Assembly (NCBI GenBank): GCA_028688145.1
Contig: JAQTYU010000003.1
Span: forward strand, 186,001 to 250,000
Source of the DNA: Thiotrichaceae bacterium
GTDB taxonomy: Bacteria > Pseudomonadota > Gammaproteobacteria > Beggiatoales > Beggiatoaceae
Reading direction: 5' to 3'
DNA length: 64,000 nucleotides
Position numbers and translations under genes: made by a program. Under the pieces are notes generated by a model. The model saw nothing but the letters and a program-made list of their open reading frames with translations. It did no database searches and was not told the origin of the DNA. This document shows, piece by piece, positions 36,600-45,901 of this stretch (within the stretch, counting starts at the first letter, position 1; each line of letters begins with the position of its first letter).

Positions 36600-37289
36600 T
36601 TAACGCACTTTAATGCGTTGCTTGCTCGAAACCCCGCCAAATTTACATTCCATCGGCTTGTATTTCAAATCGTAACAAATCTGCACTTCGCTCAAATAAC
36701 CATCCACGGTTTTCACCTTGACATATTCGCTTTTCAAACCCAGTTTGCTATTCAGCGCGACAAATTGATCGCTGACATCGCCCGCCGTCAATTTTTCAGC
36801 CTTGTCTTTTGCCAATTGTTGCATATTGGGTTTATTTAAGCCTTCCCACAATTCACGAATTTTCGCGTAATACTCTTTCGCGGTGGTAAACGCACAAGTG
36901 CCGTGCTTTTGCCATTCGCCTTGAATTAAACGCACGCCGGGCACGATACATAAATTCTGCTTAATCGTCTCATCATCGACCAAACTGACTGAACAATTGC
37001 GAGGATTTCCACATTTGGGGTCACGCGCCGTACTCGACTGAGGCCACAAGCCATGCACCACGAAATCAAACTTATTCAAACCACACTGAAATGCATCGCG
37101 TGATTTTGCACAATGTTCAGGCGACCACGACAGTGAGAACAAGTAATAGTCAGGCTTTGCATCGCTTTTGCAATCCACGTTCACGATTTTGTTCGCGGGG
37201 ATTTTTTGCGGTGTTTGGCAACTTGGCGCAGCATACGCAAAATGACTGAATAATAGGCTTCCGAGAATGCCTAAAAAAAGCTTTTTCAT
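36600..37289 (-). CDS. Secreted ribonuclease T2 family protein
   Basis: A 229-residue protein with a signal peptide (residues 1-20, cleavage after AYA). Both active-site blocks are present: CAS1 FVVHGLWPQ (near residue 78) and CAS2 GEWQKHGTCAF (near 125), each with its catalytic His. Paired cysteines around them fit disulfides. It should cut RNA in the periplasm or outside the cell, through a 2',3'-cyclic phosphate. It follows maf after 28 bp, so it is probably the last gene of alkD-maf-RNase T2. Confidence 0.88.
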   Translation of the reverse strand: MKKLFLGILGSLLFSHFAYAAPSCQTPQKIPANKIVNVDCKSDAKPDYYLFSLSWSPEHCAKSRDAFQCGLNKFDFVVHGLWPQSSTARDPKCGNPRNCSVSLVDDETIKQNLCIVPGVRLIQGEWQKHGTCAFTTAKEYYAKIRELWEGLNKPNMQQLAKDKAEKLTAGDVSDQFVALNSKLGLKSEYVKVKTVDGYLSEVQICYDLKYKPMECKFGGVSSKQRIKVR

Positions 37290-37317
37290 CTGTTTTCTAT
37301 CCTAAAGTGAAAAATAT

Positions 37318-37944
37318 TTAAATAACCGCTAAACCTTCATTTTCCAATAAACGAATTAAGCGAATGAGCGGTAAACCAATCAGTGCATTCGGGTCATCAC
37401 CTTCCATTTTTTCCAGCAAGGCAACACCTAAACTTTCTGATTTAAAACTACCAGCGCAATTATAAGGCTGGTCTTTGACTAAATAATTTTCAATTTGGCT
37501 ATCTGTTAAAACCCGAAAATGCGCTTTAAAACTGATAACCTCAGTTTGTAGGCTATTTGTTGCAGTATTAAAAACGCACAAACCCGTGAGAAATTCGACT
37601 GCTTGTCCGCTGGCGGCGCGTAATTGTTCAATCGCGCGTTCGTGGGTGTGTGATTTGCCTAAAATACGCTCGCCAATGACTGCAACCTGATCTGAGCCGA
37701 TGACTAAAGCATTGGGAAATTTGGCGGTGGCGGCGCGGGCTTTGGCTTCGGAAAGGCGGCGCACAAGCGCGGTAGGATTTTCGGCGGGCAAGGCGGTTTC
37801 ATCGACATTCGGGGAAAAACACAAGAACGGCACACCTAATTTTCCTAATAAACTTTTCCGAAATGGCGAAGTTGATGCCAAGATTAAGCTTTTAGTTTCA
37901 AGGGTTTTTTCAATTTCACGGTGCATTAAGGGAGAGATTAGCAT
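37318..37944 (-). CDS. Maf-family nucleotide pyrophosphatase, YceF type
   Basis: A 208-residue Maf protein with LILASTSPFRKSLLGKL, VDET, ALVIGSDQV, LTGLCVFN, CAGSFKSES and GDDPNALIGLP, closest to E. coli YceF, which hydrolyses m7GTP. It carries a short extension before LILAST; the ATG at 37944 overlaps the alkD stop by 7 bp, and an in-frame ATG six codons in is also possible. It likely prevents incorporation of modified nucleotides. Confidence 0.87.
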   Translation of the reverse strand: MLISPLMHREIEKTLETKSLILASTSPFRKSLLGKLGVPFLCFSPNVDETALPAENPTALVRRLSEAKARAATAKFPNALVIGSDQVAVIGERILGKSHTHERAIEQLRAASGQAVEFLTGLCVFNTATNSLQTEVISFKAHFRVLTDSQIENYLVKDQPYNCAGSFKSESLGVALLEKMEGDDPNALIGLPLIRLIRLLENEGLAVI

Positions 37945-38651
37945 GATTTTTTCCTTTTTAGATGAAATTGCCGCCGTTCTTCATCAAAATGTTCAATTGC
38001 ATAACGCAGGGTAGTGCGTGGCAACCGGGTATCATATTCATGAATAAACGCGACTAAAATACTTAAATTCTGTTTCCCAACTTCTCGCAACATCCAACCC
38101 ACAGCTTTATGAATTAAATCATGGGGTTCATTTAACAGTAATTTTGCAAAATCTAAAATTTCATCAAATTGCTGCTGACGAATGAAAGTGAGCGTTGCAA
38201 CCACCGCAATACGGCGTTCCCATAAAAATTCACTGGCAACTAATTTATAAAGAATTTCGCGATTTTTTTCTAATAAATATTTCCCTACCAACGTTGGAGC
38301 AGAAATATCGACTAAATCCCAATTATTAATAAATGGGCTGTTTCGCAAATAACGTTCAAAAAGCTGCTGTTGTTGGGCTTTATCAGCTTTGGGAAATTGT
38401 GCTACCCATAGCATTAATGCAAGACTACGGTGTTCATGAATAGGGCTGTGCAACAAATTTTCACATTCATCAATACTTAAATCTTGATATTGCGCTGCCA
38501 ACTTACGCAGCACGGGCGTTCTTATTCCAAGGAAAATATCGCCTTCCGCATATTCGCCTTTGCCTGTTTTGAAAAAGCGTTGCGCTTGTTGCTGATTAAT
38601 CGGGTCTGCTAATTGCTTAAGTTTTTGCTTTAGCTCATTTATTTTAGTCAT
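37938..38651 (-). CDS. AlkD-like DNA alkylation repair protein
   Basis: A 237-residue HEAT-like-repeat protein of the AlkD family with GIRTPVLRKLA, NNWDLVDISAPTLVG, FLWERRIAVVAT and RTTLRYAIEHFDEERRQ. These glycosylases remove bulky or charged N3/N7-alkyl purines without base flipping. The Trp/Asp/Arg residues of the lesion site are visible. It is the first gene of a small minus-strand operon with maf. Confidence 0.86.
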   Translation of the reverse strand: MTKINELKQKLKQLADPINQQQAQRFFKTGKGEYAEGDIFLGIRTPVLRKLAAQYQDLSIDECENLLHSPIHEHRSLALMLWVAQFPKADKAQQQQLFERYLRNSPFINNWDLVDISAPTLVGKYLLEKNREILYKLVASEFLWERRIAVVATLTFIRQQQFDEILDFAKLLLNEPHDLIHKAVGWMLREVGKQNLSILVAFIHEYDTRLPRTTLRYAIEHFDEERRQFHLKRKKSC

Positions 38652-38739
38652 AATTATGGATTTATTAGGTTAAAAGTAGGGAGTTATCAACCCGTAAGGG
38701 AGCTAAAATTAAACAAATGAGGATATAATCCTTCCTAAA

Positions 38740-38900
38740 ATGCTAACTGTTCCCAAATGTAAAGCTAATCATATTGTTAATAACGGAAAAACCATTTTGG
38801 CAAACAAAACTATAAATGTCGAGAATAGGCTTGCCGATTTGTGGAAGATGTCCAACAAAAATGAATTAGCCAAAAGATTTGGAAACAGATAAATAGCCTG
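38740..38900 (+). pseudogene. IS1-family InsA remnant, second copy
   Basis: From ATG 38740 the codons read MLTVPKCKANHIVNNGKT, then with two or more frameshifts GKQNYKCRE, RFVEDVQQK, a stop, and ISQKIWKQI. The order and motifs match the InsA zinc ribbon and helix-turn-helix start. It is more decayed than the copy at 15380 and has no inverted repeats that I can see. Confidence 0.6.
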
Positions 38901-38914
38901 TTACGCACTCAAGA

Positions 38915-39223
38915 TTATAAATGCCCGGCTTCTAATAAAGGCGTTAACCAATAATGTAAACCCGTGCCAGCAAAATCCCCTTTCAAAGATTGGATGAGGT
39001 TTTTTAACAAGGGTAGTTGTGCGTGAATTTGAAACAGTAAGCGATGTTGTCGCCCTGTGACTTGTTCAGATAGACTTAACTGCGAACCCATAACCCCATG
39101 CCCATCAATCGACATTGAAGTAAAGCCCGTCAGACCTTCACGGGTGAGTAACCAATCAATCACAAGCTCCTCTTGAGCGGGTTTACACACAATTGCCAAT
39201 AAATATTCATTCATTTCTTGCAT
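38915..39223 (-). CDS. DUF3240-type PII-like protein
   Basis: A 102-residue protein matching DUF3240 (PII-like fold, often near RND metal efflux genes): EYLLAIVCKPAQEELVIDWL, GFTSMSIDGHG and LFQIHAQLPLLKNLIQSLKG. I start at ATG 39223 (AAGG 7 bp upstream); the frame is open to an ATG at 39280 without a clear site. No efflux genes are nearby, so the ligand or partner is unknown. Confidence 0.7.
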   Translation of the reverse strand: MQEMNEYLLAIVCKPAQEELVIDWLLTREGLTGFTSMSIDGHGVMGSQLSLSEQVTGRQHRLLFQIHAQLPLLKNLIQSLKGDFAGTGLHYWLTPLLEAGHL

Positions 39224-39445
39224 TTTTAAACCTTGCGCGTGCACGCGGTGAAAGATGACTTCTAAGCTATGCTTAAGCATAAGCTCATAAACTTAATTGT
39301 GGCTGAAAACTTGCACACCCGGCGTAGATATGTAAGATTGGTGTTTAATCGTTATTTTATTTACAATACCGCAAAATTTCACTTTTAAAGAAGCTGATGC
39401 GCCAGTTATCTCCTTTTAACGATGTAAAAACTGATAGGTTTCGCC

Positions 39446-40348
39446 ATGTCCTCCGTACCTAAGTTAAGTATCGTTTTCCTAAATTACAATCGCCTGCACG
39501 AAACTCGCTACACCCTTGAGCATTTGCATAAGTTGTTGGCAGCGCGCCCTCAGGCTGATATTGAAGTCATTGCGGTAGACAATGACTCACACGATGGCAC
39601 AGGCGCGTATTTAGAAACTCAGCGTGATTGGATGCAGCCCATTCTCTTGGACAGCAACACCGGCATTGCAGGCTATAATCACGGCTTCAAACAAGCCCAA
39701 GGCGATTATATTCTGGTGCTGGATGATGATTCCCACCCCGTGGACAATCGTTGCTTAGACCGTCTGATTGAGCGTTTCGACAGTAATCCCGAAATCGGCG
39801 CGATTGCGTGCCGCATTGAAGACACGCAAGGCAATATCACCCATTCGTGGCATTTGCCCGAAAGTGAACAACCCTGTCCCTCACTCGCTTTTGTGGGCTG
39901 TGGTTTTGCAATACGCCGCGAGCTGTTTGCCAAAGTGGGCTGGTATCCCGAAGAATTCTTTTTGTACCAGAATGAAATTGAAGTTGCAATTCGGGTGCTG
40001 TGTGAACAGGCACAAATTTATTATGACCCTGAATGCCATGTCGTGCACCGTCAATCTCCTATCGGGCGCGGCAATTGGCGCAGAGTGTATTATCCCACCC
40101 GTAACACCATTTGGATTATTCGCCGTTATTGCCCGTTCCCGATTGCCGCTTATTTTATCGCCTCACGCTTATTTTTTGGCTTGATTCGTGCCGTGCAAAC
40201 TCGCGAATGGCGGTGGTATTTCCAAGCTGTGAAAGAATCTTTCACCGCCCCTATTCAACGCCATATTTTGCCGCCTGCGCTACGGAAACGTTTGCGTGTC
40301 TTTTGGCAGCAGAATAGCGTTTTTCATCACTTTATTGAACATTTATGA
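39446..40348 (+). CDS. Family 2 glycosyltransferase (first of a pair)
   Basis: A 300-residue GT-A glycosyltransferase: LSIVFLNYNRLHETRYTLEH at the N-terminus, IAVDNDSHDGTG, and the metal-binding LVLDDDSHPVD near residue 92, then FLYQNEIEVAIRV. It resembles rhamnosyl- or galactofuranosyl-type GT2 enzymes. It probably builds a cell-surface or exported polysaccharide from the cytoplasm. The second GT2 gene overlaps its end by 4 bp. Acceptor and donor are unknown. Confidence 0.85.
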   Translation: MSSVPKLSIVFLNYNRLHETRYTLEHLHKLLAARPQADIEVIAVDNDSHDGTGAYLETQRDWMQPILLDSNTGIAGYNHGFKQAQGDYILVLDDDSHPVDNRCLDRLIERFDSNPEIGAIACRIEDTQGNITHSWHLPESEQPCPSLAFVGCGFAIRRELFAKVGWYPEEFFLYQNEIEVAIRVLCEQAQIYYDPECHVVHRQSPIGRGNWRRVYYPTRNTIWIIRRYCPFPIAAYFIASRLFFGLIRAVQTREWRWYFQAVKESFTAPIQRHILPPALRKRLRVFWQQNSVFHHFIEHL

Positions 40349-41745
40349 TGCCAACACCTTCGATTTTAGTCATTATTGTGACGTGGAACAAAAAAGACTA
40401 CGTCCTTGATTTGTTAAATTCTTTACGAAATTTAGACTATTCCAGCAGCGCAATTGATACGGTCGTGGTTGATAATGCCAGCAATGACGGCACTGCTGAA
40501 GCCATCCGCGAGCAATTTCCACAAGTCAATTTAATCTGTAATCCTGAAAATATCGGGGGCACTGGCGGCTTTAACACAGGGCTGAAATGGGCATTTGAAC
40601 AGCCTGAAGGCAAATATAAATACCTGTGGTTATTGGATAATGACGTATTAGTCCATCGCGCAGCCTTGAGCGAATTGGTTCATTTATTAGAAACCAAGCC
40701 TGATGTGGCGGTTGCAGGCTCTACCATGATGCAATTGGATTATCCGTGGCGCATCAATGAGATGGGCGCGTATGTAAAATTGCATTCGGGCGAGCTGGTG
40801 CTAAATCGTCATTTAGAAAATATCGCGGCATGGCAAGGCAAAGACGTTTACGAATTGCTGAAAAGTGACGCGGATTTGAGCAAGCAATTATTGCATTGCC
40901 AGCCGTTTTTAGATGTGGATTATGTTGCCGCCGCCTCTTTATTAATTCGTGCTGACGTTGCCAAACAAGCGGGGATTTGGCGCGATTACTTCATTCATTT
41001 TGACGATGTGGAATGGTGTTTGCGCATTGGGAAAATGGGACATCGGGTGCTGGCTTCGGCGAAGTCTTTGATTTGGCATTTATCTGCCGCCGCCAAAGTG
41101 CCGACGTGGGTGCTGTATTACGACAACCGTAATATTTTAGACATGATGAAAACCCACAATGCGGGCGATGCTGCGTTAAAGCGCACGGAACGTTATATTC
41201 AGCTCAAAGCGGTTTATTATCACTTGTTGGGCAAGACCGATTTAGCGGGTTTATTGCAACAAGGTTTAGAAGATTATCAAGCGGGCAAGTTTGGTAAGAA
41301 AGACATTAAGCTCACACACAACTATCAGCCAAATAATAATTTTCATAAAGTGTTGGCAAATCCTAATGTTAAGCGGGTATTTGTTTCTTATTCAGTGAAT
41401 TTACAAGCGACGGGCGTGCAAGAAGCTTTCATTCAAGCCATGCTCAAGCGTCCTGAATTGGAAATTACTTTTATGGCGCAACCGACTGGGGCTGAAATTT
41501 ATCAGTTGCCGCGTGCGCGTTTCCTCAGAGTTTCTCCGAATCGGATTAAACGCTGGTGGCATTATTGGAAATTGCGCGGGCGGTTTGATGTGGTGATTCA
41601 ATCGGATTACGCGCCTGTGATTGGGCTGTCGTGGCTCAATGCGGCAATTGTGTTTATCAATGATGAAGGTTTTTGTGAACGTCCTGCCCCGCAGTGGTCT
41701 GCGGTGTGGCAAGCGGGAATGCGTTGGGTGAAGAGTTATTTTTAG
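40345..41745 (+). CDS. Family 2 glycosyltransferase with extra C-terminal domain
   Basis: A 466-residue GT2 enzyme: SILVIIVTWNKKDYVLDLL, VDNASNDGTAE, GGTGGFNTGLKWA, LLDNDVLVH (metal site) and HFDDVEWCLRIGKMG. This order resembles galactofuranosyl/rhamnosyl transferases. Residues about 345-466 form an added domain starting RVFVSYSVN that looks like the N-terminal part of a GT4-type glycosyltransferase (FDVVIQSDYAPVIGLSWLN), possibly cut short, as the chain stops soon after. Translationally coupled to the preceding GT2. Confidence 0.82.
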   Translation: MMPTPSILVIIVTWNKKDYVLDLLNSLRNLDYSSSAIDTVVVDNASNDGTAEAIREQFPQVNLICNPENIGGTGGFNTGLKWAFEQPEGKYKYLWLLDNDVLVHRAALSELVHLLETKPDVAVAGSTMMQLDYPWRINEMGAYVKLHSGELVLNRHLENIAAWQGKDVYELLKSDADLSKQLLHCQPFLDVDYVAAASLLIRADVAKQAGIWRDYFIHFDDVEWCLRIGKMGHRVLASAKSLIWHLSAAAKVPTWVLYYDNRNILDMMKTHNAGDAALKRTERYIQLKAVYYHLLGKTDLAGLLQQGLEDYQAGKFGKKDIKLTHNYQPNNNFHKVLANPNVKRVFVSYSVNLQATGVQEAFIQAMLKRPELEITFMAQPTGAEIYQLPRARFLRVSPNRIKRWWHYWKLRGRFDVVIQSDYAPVIGLSWLNAAIVFINDEGFCERPAPQWSAVWQAGMRWVKSYF

Positions 41746-41788
41746 GGTTTGACTGCGCCCCCTAAAATACTGCTTTCATAATAATGAA

Positions 41789-41828
41789 GGTTTAGCATCC
41801 CCCTTTATCAAAAGAGGGATGCTAAACC
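41789..41828. terminator. Hairpin between convergent genes
   Basis: GGTTTAGCATCCC and GGGATGCTAAACC make a perfect 13-bp stem. It lies between the convergent GT2 and WD40 genes and could end transcription from both sides. The stem resembles family C repeats, and a family A fragment (GACTGCGCCCCCTAAAA) precedes it at 41750. Confidence 0.6.
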
Positions 41829-41871
41829 CACATCTTAGCTTTACGCTGCATAGGGGCTACGATTGAAAACG

Positions 41872-44800
41872 TCAAACAGGCTTACTCCGCAACTGCACTT
41901 CTTTGCGCAACATGTCCCGCAATTCTTGCACTGCGGGATCACGAAATTCAATGCGGTATAAAGTCAAAATCAAATCAAATAAACGCGGAAAATACAGCCC
42001 ATGCTCCCGAAAGTCGCCATAAGAACGCCCCCGCAATAAAGGCGGCAAGGCTGTCCGCGCTTCCCCTTCCAAAAGCAAAGGAATCACCGTATTTTTTTCA
42101 GCTTCGGTGGCTAATAAACGTTGTGCGATTAAATCCACTTCTGCCGCGACCACGCTGCCCAAATTCGAGACTTTATTTTCATATTTATCCAAATATAGCG
42201 GCACGCCCACCACCACAATAAAATCGCAATGCTCAATCCGACTGATAAAACGCGACACGCTTGAACCCAGCGTTGAATTGTCCCAATCGTCTAAAATCAC
42301 CTCGATGCCCGCATCCTGCATATCCATCGCCAGCTTTTTCACCCAGCGTTCCTGCGTTTCCACGCCCCACGCATAGCTGATAAACACCAAGGGCACTTTT
42401 CCCTGCCCGCGCCCGCGTAAATAACTTTTTACCCACACCAAGGCTTTTGCATACACCGTGCGTTCCAGCGCGGAAACCTGTTCACGCTCCAAAGCCTCAC
42501 GAGTCACCGCAGATAAATGCTGTTCTTCACGTTGCGATAAAAAGGTAATTTTCCCGCCACATTCGCCACAAAACATAAAAGCTTTTTGCGCTTTTAAACG
42601 TTTAGCGATTTCGCTACGTTCTTGATGATAATTACAAATACTACACACAACAGGTGGATAGCGTTGAATCGTCACTTCGCGCCCGCGCAAAAAACGTTCA
42701 AATAAGCCTTGAAACAGCAATTTTGTCGATTCTTGCACTTTATAAGAATAATACAGCACAAATTCCAGCTCGCCTTCACGCTCTTCAATCTTGCGAAAGC
42801 CACAAATTTCGCCCGCACCTAATTCATATTGCGCTTGATTGTGCCATTGTTGCACCCGTAAAAAGGTGTTGGTATAACCCAATAACACCACCAAAGCCGC
42901 ATATAAATTTTCAATTGCACCCGTGACCGCATACGATATATCTTCAAAAATCGGGATTTTATCGACAGCAGGACGTTTTTGATTAATCAGACTAGGAAAT
43001 ACTAATAAACTTTCGCCGTTGTAACTTTCACGAAAACAGATGGTATGCTCTAAAAATAGCGCGAGTGCGGCATCGAGTAACACTTCTTTTTCGGTGGCAG
43101 TCAGTTCGGATAATTCAGGTAAATCATATTCACCACGCAACACCCGAGATTCTTCCAACGCGCCCAAACCTTTTTCATTGCGCCGCGCTTCTAAAATCAA
43201 AGAAGAGGCTAAATTGCTTAATAAATCAGGCGTTAATAAAATGCTATATTTTCCTGCTGAGCCGCGTAACAAAGTAATATAGCCATGATTTGCCAGATGT
43301 TGCAGCGCGGTTAATAATTCGGCTTGACTGAATTGCCATGATTCTTCACGTTTTTGCAAAGATTGCTGTAATTCTTCAAGATTTAATAAAGTATTTTTAC
43401 GACGTGACTGGTCTTTTAAACCCAACACAAATTCTTTAATGCGTTTAAAGGTGAGCGTGGTCACGGTGGCGGTCATGGTGTCCCAGCGCAAAGCTTGCCG
43501 CACCCGCGTTTTCAAGCTGTGCAAACCTTCGCCCGTCATCGCGCTGGAAATCAAATAGCCTTCACTGACTTCGTGTTGTTGACAAAATGCGTCTAATTCT
43601 TCAGCGGTCAAAGTGGGTGCGCCACGGTCACAACGCGCCCCAACTAACAAAGTGCGACAGTGATTTTCTTTATTCGCGCTGCCGAGCTGTCTCAACCAAT
43701 ATTCCACGCCTTTGAGCGGTTCTTGCTGGTGGCTGGGGTCAAATAACACAATTGCTAAATCGACTTCGTCCAAAAATAGCGCGTGAACCAGCCGATAATC
43801 AGGTTGTCCCGCCAAATCCCACAATACGGCTTCGCATTCGGTGCCGTCACTGCGGGTCACTTTGAGGTCGGGAATAATCCAAAATTGTTGCCCGTGGGTG
43901 GAGGCGTGTTCTTTGAATTCGTTATGCGCTAATCGCCAGCCTAAGCCCGTTTTGCCTACGCCGCTGTCACCGACGAGCACGATTTTGGCGGTGGTGTAAT
44001 GTACCGTGGTGGCAAGGGTGGGGACTGGCGTTGTCGGTTTGCTGAAGGATGTGCCCAAGGCGCGTAAACGGCTGAATAATCCTGAAAAACTGCTTTCACT
44101 GTTGGCACGAGGCAAGGCTAATAAACGGGCGGTGTCGAGTTTCCACAAGCGAATTTCACGATCTTTTTTGCCCAAACTCGCTAACATCGGTTCGGTGGGG
44201 TGAAAGGCTAAACCGCCTAACCATAATTGATGATCCGTCGGTTCTTGCAACACCGCGAGTAAACTGCAATCTTCGGCGCGCCATAAACGCACGCTGTCAT
44301 CATCAGATTTGGAGGCGAATAATTGCCCATCGCGTGAGCAGGCGAGTTTATAAACTACGTCAGTGTGTCCTTCCAAAACTCGCGCTTGTCGCCCTGTAAT
44401 AATTTCCCAAACCCGAATGGTTTTATCACTGCTGGCAGAAAAAAGTAGCGGTTGCGTGGGCGAAAATAGCACGCTGAACACCATGCCTGAATGCGCTTTT
44501 AAAGTGCGTAATAATTGCCCGGTGTCGGGATGCCAGAGGCGAATCAGTTTGTCGTCTGAACCTGAGGCGAGCATGTTGCCGTCGGGCGACCATGCGACGC
44601 TGTTGACATTGCGGGCGTGGGCATTGAGGCTGTGGCGCACTTGCCAGGTGTGGGTATCCCATAATAAAACCGTGCCATCATCTGCGCCCGAAGCCAGCAA
44701 ACTGTCATCAGGCGACCATGCCAAGGCATTGATGCTGCCTGCATGTTGTTTCAAACTGTGGCACAGCGTGCCTTGTTGATCCCAGATGTGGATGCTTTTA

Positions 44801-45042
44801 TCATTGCCGCCCGCCGCTAAATACTGACCTTGTTGTGACCAGCAGGCAATACGCGGGTAGCCGCTGGGGCAGGGCAGGCATTGTAATAAATTGCCTGTTG
44901 CAGTTTCCCAACACAGTAAGCTGTCGTCAAAGGAGGAGGATACCAGCACGCGCCCATCAGGAGACCAATGTAAGCCATTGATGGCGTTGGTATGTCCTTC
45001 GAGGGTTTGATAAAGGCTAAAGCCTTCGGGAATAGCGGTCAT
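41872..45042 (-). CDS. WD40 - Roc-like GTPase - zinc ribbon - TIR/SEFIR-like multidomain protein
   Basis: A 1056-residue protein. Residues 10-305 are seven WD40 repeats (WSPDG...LLASGSDDKLIRLW type). A Ras/Roc-like GTPase follows at about 348-510 with G1 GDSGVGKT, G3 DLAGQPDYR and G4-like VGARCDR in place of NKxD. Residues 515-790 are helical and winged-helix-like, similar to the COR region. A C-x2-C...C-x2-C zinc ribbon (CSIC, CGEC) is at about 800-828. The end (about 880-1020) is a TIR/SEFIR-type domain with PLVFISYAWG, ILDDWDN and VVAAEVDLI. No signal peptide or membrane helix. The beta-propeller likely senses, the GTPase switches and the TIR acts, as in NLR-like immunity or signalling. 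It stands alone, with no adjacent partner gene. Domain calls are firm; function is inference. Confidence 0.8.
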   Translation of the reverse strand: MTAIPEGFSLYQTLEGHTNAINGLHWSPDGRVLVSSSFDDSLLCWETATGNLLQCLPCPSGYPRIACWSQQGQYLAAGGNDKSIHIWDQQGTLCHSLKQHAGSINALAWSPDDSLLASGADDGTVLLWDTHTWQVRHSLNAHARNVNSVAWSPDGNMLASGSDDKLIRLWHPDTGQLLRTLKAHSGMVFSVLFSPTQPLLFSASSDKTIRVWEIITGRQARVLEGHTDVVYKLACSRDGQLFASKSDDDSVRLWRAEDCSLLAVLQEPTDHQLWLGGLAFHPTEPMLASLGKKDREIRLWKLDTARLLALPRANSESSFSGLFSRLRALGTSFSKPTTPVPTLATTVHYTTAKIVLVGDSGVGKTGLGWRLAHNEFKEHASTHGQQFWIIPDLKVTRSDGTECEAVLWDLAGQPDYRLVHALFLDEVDLAIVLFDPSHQQEPLKGVEYWLRQLGSANKENHCRTLLVGARCDRGAPTLTAEELDAFCQQHEVSEGYLISSAMTGEGLHSLKTRVRQALRWDTMTATVTTLTFKRIKEFVLGLKDQSRRKNTLLNLEELQQSLQKREESWQFSQAELLTALQHLANHGYITLLRGSAGKYSILLTPDLLSNLASSLILEARRNEKGLGALEESRVLRGEYDLPELSELTATEKEVLLDAALALFLEHTICFRESYNGESLLVFPSLINQKRPAVDKIPIFEDISYAVTGAIENLYAALVVLLGYTNTFLRVQQWHNQAQYELGAGEICGFRKIEEREGELEFVLYYSYKVQESTKLLFQGLFERFLRGREVTIQRYPPVVCSICNYHQERSEIAKRLKAQKAFMFCGECGGKITFLSQREEQHLSAVTREALEREQVSALERTVYAKALVWVKSYLRGRGQGKVPLVFISYAWGVETQERWVKKLAMDMQDAGIEVILDDWDNSTLGSSVSRFISRIEHCDFIVVVGVPLYLDKYENKVSNLGSVVAAEVDLIAQRLLATEAEKNTVIPLLLEGEARTALPPLLRGRSYGDFREHGLYFPRLFDLILTLYRIEFRDPAVQELRDMLRKEVQLRSKPV

Positions 45043-45229
45043 GAGGCAGGGACACCACGGCGAAAATGAGCATTTGCTTATTTTAACATGGCTGGCTGCG
45101 AAGCGTGCTGGATAAGAAGTGGTGTTAAATCAGGAAGTTAAGGCGAAAAAATACAAAATTTTTTAGAGCTTGGAAAATTAACTGGGGGAATTTTTGGGAA
45201 CTTTGAGGAAGGAACTTACTGTTTTAAAA

Positions 45230-45305
<76 letters not shown>

Positions 45306-45446
45306 ATCAACCGTAAGAAGCGCACATTTAATCATTTCTCGGGAATTGAGTCAAGGGTTTTGGGAATTATTTTTGGGTTGGGGGTGTTGTCTGAACCAGA
45401 ATTTACACAATTGCCCTAATTTTCATAATTAAAAATAACCATTGCT

Positions 45447-45528
45447 GGCGTAGGTTTTTAACCTGCGCCGTAACGTTTCAGTTTATTCTGAGGTTCTCAA
45501 AGTTTCAGTCGGGGTTACAAACCCCGAC
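45447..45528. repeat. Two small hairpins
   Basis: GGCGTAGGTT-TTT-AACCTGCGCC (45447-45469, one mismatch) and GTCGGGGTT-ACA-AACCCCGAC (45508-45528, perfect). Both follow the tRNA on the other strand and precede the dehydrogenase remnant. They may be a further repeat family; no other copy was found here. Confidence 0.5.
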
Positions 45529-45546
45529 CAGCTAGGCACTTTGTCA

Positions 45547-45840
45547 ATGACGCAGCCGTGGTTATTGCGTGAAACGGTAGTGGCAAAAGAAGAGAAATTA
45601 TTGCAACTGGGGCGTAATGTGTTTGGCTTGTCAAATGTGAGTGCGTTGGACGTGATTGCCCGCATTGAAAAGCTGTATTGTGATTTAAACATGCCGCTCA
45701 GTTTGGTTGATGAGGGCATTTTAGACGAGCAAGCTGTTGATAAAATCGTCGCGACTTTGCCCGCCTCGCCGCCGTTGTGGAAAATTGATCAGGCGGGTTT
45801 GCTGCGGATTTTGGAAAATGTGCGCGGGAAAGTTTCTTAG
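45547..45840 (+). pseudogene. C-terminal remnant of a YqhD-type iron alcohol dehydrogenase
   Basis: The 97 codons read PWLLRETVVAKEEKLLQLGR, then NVFGL, IEKLYCDLNMPLSLVDEGI and LLRILENVR. This parallels the last quarter of Fe-dependent alcohol dehydrogenases of the YqhD type, in order and spacing (KRAKLLQYAERVW, FFEQLGVPTHLSDYG). The catalytic and nucleotide-binding parts are missing, so it is probably a 5'-deleted gene. It could still be a short expressed protein. Confidence 0.55.
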
Positions 45841-45901
45841 AAATTTGCTGATTTAAAAGTAGGTTGGGTTTTGTGACAAAGCCCAACCTGTTTGCAAGTG
45901 A

